Shown here in pieces: positions 15,705-21,889 of a stretch of 32,799 bases of DNA. The DNA comes from Lysobacter sp. GTDB lineage: Bacteria; Pseudomonadota; Gammaproteobacteria; Burkholderiales; Usitatibacteraceae. The notes beneath the pieces are model-generated. The model saw only the letters and a program-made list of their open reading frames with translations, had not been told where the DNA came from and did no database searches. Positions within the stretch are counted from its first letter, which is position 1, and the number at the start of each line of letters is the position of its first letter. Where the stretch lies: assembly GCA_023700985.1 (NCBI GenBank), contig JAMPXV010000009.1:1-32799 (forward strand). The letters are read 5' to 3'. The position numbers were made by a program, and so were the translations under genes.

Positions 15705-15720
15705 GTACACTTTTGTCGAC
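15705..15720. promoter_or_regulatory. Second operator-like site near the + strand transcription start
   Basis: GTACACTTTTGTCGAC matches 15658-15673 of the first palindrome at 13 of 16 positions, in the same orientation, and keeps partial dyad symmetry. Its centre is 48 bases from that of site 1. It overlaps the predicted + strand start point, so binding there would favour repression of the SDH-like operon. Confidence 0.6.
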
Positions 15721-15722
15721 GG

Positions 15723-15773
15723 CCCTTTCCCTCGCCGGCCGCGGCTGCAACAATGGCTGCGGCCCGGGAAGGG
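15723..15773 (+). promoter_or_regulatory. Imperfect leader hairpin in the SDH-like operon mRNA
   Basis: Bases 15737-15742 (GGCCGC) pair with 15759-15764, and the outer 15723-15731 pairs with 15766-15773 (CCCTTTCCC with GGGAAGGG, one bulged T). The in-frame ATG at 15753 falls in the loop without any ribosome site. The better ribosome site GGGGAG (15783-15788) lies just beyond the hairpin. This may be chance pairing in GC-rich sequence; no T tract follows. Confidence 0.35.
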
Positions 15774-15794
15774 CGGGTACACGGGGAGCCGCGA

Positions 15795-16511
15795 TTGTCG
15801 GAAGAGCTGGTCGTGAAGGTCTGGCGGGGGAGGGAGGACGGCGCCTTCGTCGCCTATCGCGTGCCGCGGCGCGAGAACCAGACGGTGCTCGACGTGGTCA
15901 CCTGGATCCAGCGCCACCTCGATCCCTCGCTCGCCTACCGCTACGCCTGCCGCGTGGGCATGTGCGGGTCGTGCGCGATGACGGTCAACGGGGTCGCGCG
16001 CTGGACCTGCCGCACGCACGTCTCGCGGGTGGCGAAGGGCGAGGCGCTGGAGATCGCGCCGCTCGCGAACCTGCCGATCGTGCGCGACCTGGCGACGGAC
16101 ATGCGCGACTTCTTCGACCGCTGGGCGCGGGCCCGGGGGCAGTTCACCGGGGCGGCCACGCGCCACGACGACTTCGCGCGCGTCGACCCGGCCTCGCCGG
16201 CCCGGGTCGCGGCCGACGCGGGGATCGAGTGCATCGGCTGCGGCGTCTGCCACGCCTCCTGCGACGTCGTCGCCTGGCGGCCCGCCTTCGTCGGCCCCGC
16301 GGCGCTCAACCGCGCGTGGACGCTCGTGAACGACGAGCGCGACACGGCCGGGCGCGAGCGCCTGCGGGCCGTGGCCGGGGACGCCGGCTGCCACGCCTGC
16401 CACACGCAGGGCGCGTGCACCGAGCGCTGCCCGAAGGGGATCGCGCCCACGGCCGGCATCGCGGGGCTCAAGCGGCTGGTGGCCAGGGCCGCGGTGCGGG
16501 GCGAACTGTGA
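15795..16511 (+). CDS. sdhB: Succinate dehydrogenase/fumarate reductase-like iron-sulfur subunit
   Basis: The 238-residue electron-transfer subunit of a complex II-type enzyme. It has a plant-ferredoxin-type [2Fe-2S] domain (Cys52, 57, 60, 72 in CRVGMCGSC and WTC). A bacterial-ferredoxin-type domain carries [4Fe-4S] ligands (Cys146, 149, 152 and 212) and [3Fe-4S] ligands (Cys156, 202, 208); the spacing matches E. coli SdhB. An extra Cys199 precedes the third group. I place the start at TTG 15795 because GGGGAG lies six bases upstream and the product begins like other SdhB proteins. ATG 15753 (252 residues) lacks a ribosome site and sits in a hairpin loop. It is the first gene of the divergent operon and overlaps the next start by GTGA. 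B-first order is unusual for sdh operons. Confidence 0.9.
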   Translation: MSEELVVKVWRGREDGAFVAYRVPRRENQTVLDVVTWIQRHLDPSLAYRYACRVGMCGSCAMTVNGVARWTCRTHVSRVAKGEALEIAPLANLPIVRDLATDMRDFFDRWARARGQFTGAATRHDDFARVDPASPARVAADAGIECIGCGVCHASCDVVAWRPAFVGPAALNRAWTLVNDERDTAGRERLRAVAGDAGCHACHTQGACTERCPKGIAPTAGIAGLKRLVARAAVRGEL

Positions 16512-16852
16512 GCGGCCCGGTCACCGAGGCGAAGCTCTGGTACTGGCAGCGCGTGAGCGCGATGGCGCTGGCGCTCTTCGTGCTCGTGCACCTGGCCACC
16601 ATGGCCTGGGCCGTGCGCGGCGGGTTGAGCGCGGCGGAGATCCTCGGGCGCACGCGCGGCAGCTGGGTGGCCGGCGCGTTCTACGGCGTCTTCGTGATGG
16701 CGGCGGCCGTGCACGCCTCGATCGGCCTCGCGACCATCGCGCAGGAGTGGCTGGGGCTCCGGGCCGGGCCCGCCCGGGCGCTCGCCGCGGCCTTCGCGCT
16801 CGCGCTCGCGGTGCTGGGCCTGCGCGCCGTGTACGCGCTGGTCGCCGCATGA
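16508..16852 (+). CDS. SDH/fumarate reductase-like membrane anchor subunit, first
   Basis: A 114-residue protein with three predicted membrane helices. It begins near WYWQRVSAMALALFVLVHLATM, the usual start of a cytochrome b-type anchor. His28 in helix 1 and His69 in helix 2 are candidate haem ligands. It starts at GTG 16508, overlapping the sdhB TGA (GTGA), and its own TGA overlaps the next ATG, so B, this anchor and the next are translationally coupled. It should hold the SdhA/B-like head on the membrane and pass electrons to or from quinone. Anchor sequences diverge fast, so the assignment relies on context and helix pattern. Confidence 0.85.
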   Translation: MSGPVTEAKLWYWQRVSAMALALFVLVHLATMAWAVRGGLSAAEILGRTRGSWVAGAFYGVFVMAAAVHASIGLATIAQEWLGLRAGPARALAAAFALALAVLGLRAVYALVAA

Positions 16853-17205
16853 CGCGCCGCCCCGACTTCCGCTCGCGCGCGCACCCGGCGTGGTGGGCGT
16901 TCCTCGTGCACCGGCTGTCGGGCCTCGCCCTGGCGCTCTTCCTGCCGCTGCACTTCTGGGCGCTGGGGCAGGCGCTGCACGGGGCGGCCGCGCTGGACGC
17001 CTTCCTGCGCTTCGCCGACCAGCCGCTCTTCAAGTTCGGCGAGTGGGGTCTCGTGCTCCTCCTCGCCCTTCACGCGGCCGGCGGCGTGCGCCTGCTGCTC
17101 ATCGAGTTCGGCGCGTGGTCGGGGCTGCGCAAGAACCTCATCGCCGTCACGGCGGGCTTCGGCGTCGTCGCGGGCCTCGGCTTCGCGCTGGCGCTCTTTT
17201 CATAG
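16849..17205 (+). CDS. sdhC: SDH/fumarate reductase-like membrane anchor subunit, second (SdhC-like)
   Basis: A 118-residue protein with three membrane helices. WWAFLVHRLSGLALALFLPLHFW contains the SdhC-type HRxSG motif (His21, Arg22, Ser24), which in related complexes contributes to the quinone site. His35 and His75 (LALHAAGGVRLLLIE) are candidate haem ligands. ATG 16849 overlaps the previous TGA (ATGA). With the preceding gene it forms the two-protein anchor of the complex. The fumarase-like alpha gene follows nine bases after its stop, so the transcript continues. Confidence 0.88.
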   Translation: MTRRPDFRSRAHPAWWAFLVHRLSGLALALFLPLHFWALGQALHGAAALDAFLRFADQPLFKFGEWGLVLLLALHAAGGVRLLLIEFGAWSGLRKNLIAVTAGFGVVAGLGFALALFS

Positions 17206-17214
17206 GACGGGGGC

Positions 17215-18093
17215 ATGCGGGTCGACCTGGCAACGGTGGAGGAAGTCGCGAAGGATCTCTACATCCGCGCGGTGAAGATCCTTCCCGACGACGTGAAGCA
17301 GGGCTTCGAGCGCCTGTCGCGGTCCGAGACCAACCCGCGCGCGCGGCAGATGCTGGGCACGATGGTGGCCAACATCGCGGTGGCGGAGGCGCAGCGCAAC
17401 CTCACCTGCCAGGACACCGGCATCCCCATCTACAACGTCACCATCGGCAGGAACGTCCAGGTCGACGGCGTGGACCTCGAGGCGGCGATCGCGCGCGGCT
17501 GCGCGCGCGCGACGGTCGAGCATCCCCTGCGTTCGTCCGTGGTGCATCCGATCACGCGCCGCAACGAGCACACGTCCTGCGGCATCCGCGTCCCGGTGGT
17601 GAACGTCGCGTTCTCCGAGGCGCCGGAGGAGCTCGCGATCGAGATGGTGCCCAAGGGCAGCGGCTCGGAGAACAACACCTTCCTGCGCATGGCGGTGCCG
17701 GCCGACGGGCTGGACGCCGTGAAGACCTTCGTGATCGACAGCGTCCTCGCCGCGGGCGGCAAGACCTGCCCGCCGACCATCGTGGGCGTGGGCATCGGCG
17801 GTTCCGCGGACCTGTGCGTGCACCTCGCGAAGCTCGCCGCCACGTCGCGCCCGCTGGGCAGCCGCTGCGCGGACGAGGAGGGCGCGAAGCTCGAGGCGGA
17901 GCTCACGCGGGCGGTCAACCAGCTGGGCGTGGGGCCGCAGGGCCTCGGCGGCGATTCCACCGCCTTCGCCGTGCACGTGGAGATCGCCGCGACCCACATC
18001 ACCATGAACCCGGTGGCGGTGAACATGCAGTGCCACGCGGCGCGGCGCGCGACGGCCACCCTCACCCCCGCCGGCGTCCGCCACGAGGCCTGA
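17215..18093 (+). CDS. Class I fumarase/tartrate dehydratase-type hydro-lyase, alpha subunit
   Basis: A 292-residue alpha subunit of an iron-sulfur hydro-lyase (fumarate hydratase class I, TtdA or mesaconase relatives). Three cysteines with the spacing expected for the [4Fe-4S] cluster are Cys65 (TCQDTGIP), Cys185 (GGKTCPPTIVGVGIGG) and Cys273 (NMQCHA); KGSGSENNTF is also conserved. In one-chain class I fumarases this part is fused to the beta part; here they are separate genes. A purine-rich AGGACGGGGG precedes ATG 17215. It should add water to a trans-unsaturated dicarboxylate, most likely fumarate to malate. L-tartrate dehydration or mesaconate hydration cannot be excluded. Sitting between the SDH-like anchors and the flavoprotein, it would use the product of that enzyme. 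Confidence 0.92.
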   Translation: MRVDLATVEEVAKDLYIRAVKILPDDVKQGFERLSRSETNPRARQMLGTMVANIAVAEAQRNLTCQDTGIPIYNVTIGRNVQVDGVDLEAAIARGCARATVEHPLRSSVVHPITRRNEHTSCGIRVPVVNVAFSEAPEELAIEMVPKGSGSENNTFLRMAVPADGLDAVKTFVIDSVLAAGGKTCPPTIVGVGIGGSADLCVHLAKLAATSRPLGSRCADEEGAKLEAELTRAVNQLGVGPQGLGGDSTAFAVHVEIAATHITMNPVAVNMQCHAARRATATLTPAGVRHEA

Positions 18094-18128
18094 CCCGTGG
18101 TCGAGGAACGAGCCGGAAACCAACCAAA

Positions 18129-18743
18129 ATGACTCACCACGACTTCACGATGCCGGTCACCGAGGAAGCGGCGCGCAGCCTGCGCGTCGGCGACACCGTC
18201 ACGCTCGACGGCACGCTCTTCGGCATCCGCGACCGGACGCAGATCGAGATGTTCGATCGCGGCCGCGCGACGCGCTTCGACCTCGCCGGCCACGCGGTCA
18301 TCCACACCGCGCCCAACGTGCGCAAGGTCGCGCCCAGCGAGCGCTTCCCGGCGGGCTACGAGCCGGTGTGCATCGGGACGACCACCTCGGCGCGCATGGA
18401 GCGCTTCACGCGGCCCCTCATGACGCAGTGCGGCGTGCGGCTCGTCATCGGCAAGGGCGGGCTGCAGGAGGACTCGCAGGCGGCCTTCCGCGAGCTGGGC
18501 GGCGCGTACCTCGCGATCGTGGGCGGCGCCGCGGCCCTGGAGACGACCTGGATCGAGGCCATCGAGGACGTGGACCTGGACGACGTGAATCCCGAGTCGC
18601 TGTGGAAGTTCCGCGTCCGCGGCTTCGGCCCGCTGCTGGTCGGCATGGATGCCCACGGCGGCAACCTCTTCCGCGACGTGGCGGGCGAGGCCCAGTCGCG
18701 CCGGGCCGCCGTGCTCGCCTCCCTGGGCGTGACGGCGCGATGA
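18129..18743 (+). CDS. Class I fumarase/tartrate dehydratase-type hydro-lyase, beta subunit
   Basis: A 204-residue beta subunit (FumA C-terminal or TtdB-like). It shows LRVGDTVTLDGTLFGIRDR near the start, then GHAVIHTAPNV, IGTTTSARMERFT and GKGGL, and VGGAAAL, which contribute the substrate-binding loop of the hydro-lyase. The length matches two-subunit enzymes. ATG 18129 has only a weak ribosome site (GGAAA about ten bases upstream). The stop overlaps the start of the flavoprotein gene (ATGA). It pairs with the alpha subunit 35 bases upstream to make one active site. Confidence 0.9.
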   Translation: MTHHDFTMPVTEEAARSLRVGDTVTLDGTLFGIRDRTQIEMFDRGRATRFDLAGHAVIHTAPNVRKVAPSERFPAGYEPVCIGTTTSARMERFTRPLMTQCGVRLVIGKGGLQEDSQAAFRELGGAYLAIVGGAAALETTWIEAIEDVDLDDVNPESLWKFRVRGFGPLLVGMDAHGGNLFRDVAGEAQSRRAAVLASLGVTAR

Positions 18744-20467
18744 TCCGGCGCATCGACACCGACGTCCTGATCCTCGGCTCGGGCGGCGCGGGGCTCTTCG
18801 CCGCGCTGCACGCGCAGCAGGCCAACCCGGCGCTCTCGATCACCGTGGCGGTCAAGGGCCTGCTCGGCAAGTGCGGCTGCACGCGCATGGTGCAGGGCGG
18901 CTACAACGTGGCCCTCGCGCCCGGGGACTCCATCGAGCGCCACTTCATGGACACGATCGAGGGCGGCCAGTGGCTCCCGGACCAGGACCTGGCGTGGACG
19001 CTCGTCACCCGGGCGGTCGAGCGCATCCGCGAGCTCGAGAACGAGCTGGGCTGCTTCTTCGACCGCAACCCCGACGGCAGCGTCCACCAGAAGGCCTTCG
19101 CGGGCCAGACCTTCGACCGCACGGTGCACAAGGGCGACCTCACCGGCATCGAGATCATCAACCGCCTGGCCGAGCAGGTGTGGGCGCGCGGCATCGGGCG
19201 CCTCGAGGAGCACCGCGCGGTGGAGCTGGTGCGCACGCCGGCCGGCGACGCCATCGCCGGCGTGCTCATGATCGACATGCGCACGGGCGAGTTCGTGTTC
19301 GTGCGCGCGCGCGCCGTGCTGCTCGCCACCGGCGGCGGGCCCACGATGTACCGCTACCACACGCCCTCGGGCGACAAGAGCTGCGACGGGCTGGCGATGG
19401 CGCTCAGGGCCGGGCTCGGGCTGCGCGACATGGAGATGGTGCAGTTCCATCCCACGGGGCTCCTGGCGGGGCCGGACACGCGGATGACGGGCACGGTGCT
19501 CGAGGAGGGCCTGCGCGGCTCGGGCGGCTGGCTCCTCGACGGCGAGCGCAACCGCTTCATGGAGAAGTACGACCACCGCCTCGAGCGCGCCACGCGCGAC
19601 GTGGTGTCGCGGTCGATCTTCCGCGAGATGCGCGCCGGGCGCACCACGCCCAACGGCGGCGTCTACATCCAGATGCACCACCTGGGCCCCGACAAGGTCC
19701 GGCGCCAGTTCAAGGGCATGGTCGATCGCTGCGCCGACTGCGGCTTCGACCTCGCCGGGGGGCTGGTGGAGGTGGTGCCCACGGCGCACTACATGATGGG
19801 CGGCGTCGTGTTCCGCCCGGACTGCACCACGCACATTGAGGGGCTCTTCGCCGCGGGCGAGGACACCGGCGGCGTGCACGGGGCCAACCGCCTCGGCGGC
19901 AACGGGGTGGCCAACTCGACGGTCTTCGGCGGCATCGCGGGCGAGTCGATGGCCGCCTGGCTGGCGGGGCAGGGCGGCGCGCGCGAGCCCGACGAGGAAG
20001 CGATCCGCGCGAGCGTGGCGGCCCACGAGGCGCCGTTCTCGCGAAAGCCCGGCAACCTGGAGGCGATCCGGGAGGAGCTCTACGCCTGCATGTGGGACGA
20101 CGTGGGGATCCTGCGCACCGCCGAGGGCCTGCGCCGCGGGCTCGCGCGCCTGGACGCGCTGGGCGACGAGCTCGCGCGCTGCGGCGTGGCCGACGGCGAC
20201 CGTGTCTTCAACCTGACCTGGCACGACTGGATCAACCTGGAAAGCCTCGTGTCCGTGAGCCGCGCCATCGCCGTGGCGGCGCTGGCCCGCGAGGACTCCC
20301 GCGGCGCGCACTTCCGCGAGGACTTCCCGGAGGCGAGCCCGCCCGCGCAATCCGATTACACGGTCGTGAGGAGCGGCGCGGCGGGGCTCGCGCTCGCGCG
20401 CGAGCCGGTGCGCTTCACGCGCGTGCGGCCCGGCGAGTCGCTGCTGGACGAGGCCCCGAAAGCCTGA
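18740..20467 (+). CDS. sdhA: Succinate dehydrogenase/fumarate reductase-like flavoprotein lacking the FAD-linking histidine
   Basis: A 575-residue FAD subunit. The dinucleotide motif is LILGSGGAGLFAALHA (glycines 13, 15, 18). Active-site elements are kept: QFHPTG, EEGLRGSGGWL (Glu, Arg), VPTAHYMMGGV (His), and GVHGANRLGGNGVANSTVFGG (Arg). At the place of the histidine that covalently binds FAD in SdhA/FrdA (SHTVxAxGG) this protein has CTRMVQGG, so Cys47 replaces His. Non-covalent FAD, as in L-aspartate oxidase or soluble fumarate reductases, is therefore likely. It starts at ATG 18740, overlapping the beta-subunit TGA. Together with the B subunit and two anchors it makes a membrane complex oxidising succinate or a related dicarboxylate, or running in reverse. 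The lost FAD bond would be expected to lower the flavin potential (known for E. coli mutants), hinting at reductase use or another substrate. Confidence 0.9.
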   Translation: MIRRIDTDVLILGSGGAGLFAALHAQQANPALSITVAVKGLLGKCGCTRMVQGGYNVALAPGDSIERHFMDTIEGGQWLPDQDLAWTLVTRAVERIRELENELGCFFDRNPDGSVHQKAFAGQTFDRTVHKGDLTGIEIINRLAEQVWARGIGRLEEHRAVELVRTPAGDAIAGVLMIDMRTGEFVFVRARAVLLATGGGPTMYRYHTPSGDKSCDGLAMALRAGLGLRDMEMVQFHPTGLLAGPDTRMTGTVLEEGLRGSGGWLLDGERNRFMEKYDHRLERATRDVVSRSIFREMRAGRTTPNGGVYIQMHHLGPDKVRRQFKGMVDRCADCGFDLAGGLVEVVPTAHYMMGGVVFRPDCTTHIEGLFAAGEDTGGVHGANRLGGNGVANSTVFGGIAGESMAAWLAGQGGAREPDEEAIRASVAAHEAPFSRKPGNLEAIREELYACMWDDVGILRTAEGLRRGLARLDALGDELARCGVADGDRVFNLTWHDWINLESLVSVSRAIAVAALAREDSRGAHFREDFPEASPPAQSDYTVVRSGAAGLALAREPVRFTRVRPGESLLDEAPKA

Positions 20468-20495
20468 CCCCCGCCGCACCCCTTACAATGGGGGA

Positions 20496-21281
20496 ATGGC
20501 TGCCAGGAATGACAGGATCGAGGAATTCCGCGCGTTCGCCGGCCGGCTGGCCGACGCCGCCGCGGTCGCCATCCAGCCTTACTTCCGCGCTTCGCTCGAC
20601 GTGGAGAACAAGGGCGGCGCGCGCTACGACCCCGTCACGGAAGGCGACCGCGCGGCCGAGCGCGCCATGCGCGCCCTCATCCGCCGCCACTACCCCGACC
20701 ACGGCATCCTGGGCGAGGAGGAAGAGTCCTTTGCCGGCGCGGGCGAGTACACCTGGGTCCTCGACCCGATCGACGGCACGCGCGCCTTCATCACCGGGCT
20801 GCCCCTCTGGGGGACGCTCATCGCGTTGAACGACGGCACGCGCCCGGTGCTGGGGGTGATGAACCAGCCCTTCACCGGCGAGCGCTACGAGGGCATGGCG
20901 TCCGGCGCGTGGCGCAACGGCGTGCGGCTCAGGACGCGCCCCTGCGCGGGTCTCGCCGAGGCGCGCGTGATGTGCACCAGCCCGCAACTCTTCGACACGC
21001 CGCAGGAACTCGCGGCCTTCCAGGCCATCGCCGCCGAGGCCCAGCTCGTCCGCTACGGGGGCGACTGCTACGCCTACTGCATGGTGGCCTCGGGCTTCGT
21101 GGACGTGGTGATCGAGTCCGGGCTCAAGCCCTACGACACGCAGGCGCTGATCCCGATCCTCGAGGGCGCGGGCGGGCGCATGACCTCCTGGGAAGGCGGC
21201 AGCGCCCAGCACGGCGGCGCCGTGATCGCGTGCGGCGACCCCGCGCTGCACGACCGCCTGGTGGCGCGCCTGTCGCGATGA
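20496..21281 (+). CDS. hisN: Inositol monophosphatase-family histidinol-phosphatase (HisN-like)
   Basis: A 261-residue Mg2+-dependent phosphatase. It has the family metal motifs GEEE (~73-76) and DPIDGTRAF (Asp90, Asp93), and the C-terminal metal-binding GLKPYD. The wording around these motifs (ITGLPLWGTLIAL; RYGGDCYAYCMVASGFVDVVIESGLKPYDTQALIPILEGAGG) matches histidinol-phosphatases of the HisN type more than true inositol monophosphatases. It would dephosphorylate histidinol phosphate in the cytoplasm. No other his genes are nearby, so the role rests on sequence pattern. ATG 20496 follows a G-rich ribosome site, 28 bases after the sdhA stop. It may lie on the same transcript or have its own promoter. 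Its TGA overlaps the next ATG. Confidence 0.85.
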   Translation: MAARNDRIEEFRAFAGRLADAAAVAIQPYFRASLDVENKGGARYDPVTEGDRAAERAMRALIRRHYPDHGILGEEEESFAGAGEYTWVLDPIDGTRAFITGLPLWGTLIALNDGTRPVLGVMNQPFTGERYEGMASGAWRNGVRLRTRPCAGLAEARVMCTSPQLFDTPQELAAFQAIAAEAQLVRYGGDCYAYCMVASGFVDVVIESGLKPYDTQALIPILEGAGGRMTSWEGGSAQHGGAVIACGDPALHDRLVARLSR

Positions 21282-21889
21282 TCGCCTCGATCGTGGTCCA
21301 AAGGCCCGCCGGGGGCGCGCGGCAGCTCTTCGTGCTCTTCCACGGCGCGGACGACGACGCGGTGGTGCTGGCCCCGCTGGGCCGGCGGCTGGCCGCGGCG
21401 TTCCCGGAAGGCTTCGTGGTGGTGCTGCCGGCACCGGCGCAGGCGGCGGATTTCCTCGCCGCCATCGCGAGCTGGCAGGCGCAGTCGGGCGTGGCCGCCG
21501 AGGCGACCGCCGTGCTGGGCTTCGCGCGCGGCGCCGCGATGGCCCTCGAGGCGACCAGGGCCGTGCCGCCCTGCGCGGCGCGGGTGGTGGCGGTGGCGGG
21601 CTGGTTCGACGCGCTGCCCACGGAACCGGCCCGCGAAACGACGGTGCACCTCTTCCACGGCAAGGAGGACGCCGTCACGCCCTACTCGCGGACGATCGCC
21701 GCGGCGCAGTGCCTGCTGGACCTGGGCACCGACGTCACCGCCGACGTGGTCCCGTTCGTGGGTCACGGGATTCCCGACGAAATGGCCGGGCTGGTGCTGG
21801 AGCGCCTGCGCGGCTACCTTCCGCAACGACGCTGGCGCGAGGCCCTGGAAGCCGCCGAGGCCGCCCAACTCCCTGGAAAGCAGGAATGA
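21278..21889 (+). CDS. ypfH: YpfH-like alpha/beta-hydrolase fold protein with the nucleophile serine replaced
   Basis: A 203-residue alpha/beta-hydrolase similar along its length to the E. coli esterase YpfH (LFVLFHGADDDAVVLAPLG; WQAQSGVAAEATAVLGF; TVHLFHGKEDAVTPYS; VGHGIPDEM). The expected nucleophile elbow GFSQG reads GFARG: the codon GCG gives Ala in place of Ser. The Asp (HGKED) and His (VGHG) of the triad are present. It is therefore probably inactive as a classical serine esterase, or has another function; a single base error cannot explain Ser to Ala and Gln to Arg together. It is translationally coupled to the hisN-like gene before it and to dcp after it (ATGA overlaps on both sides). 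Confidence 0.85.
   Translation: MIASIVVQRPAGGARQLFVLFHGADDDAVVLAPLGRRLAAAFPEGFVVVLPAPAQAADFLAAIASWQAQSGVAAEATAVLGFARGAAMALEATRAVPPCAARVVAVAGWFDALPTEPARETTVHLFHGKEDAVTPYSRTIAAAQCLLDLGTDVTADVVPFVGHGIPDEMAGLVLERLRGYLPQRRWREALEAAEAAQLPGKQE

Noticed and set aside
18356-20479. Long - strand open frame (about 700 residues) over the flavoprotein and hydro-lyase genes
   Set aside because: It mirrors the true + strand genes and has low-complexity His/Arg/Ala-rich composition with no recognisable motif.
20484-20489. TACAAT, a -10-like hexamer before the hisN-like gene
   Set aside because: It lies only six bases before the start codon and has no matching -35, so it would make a leaderless transcript; more likely chance.
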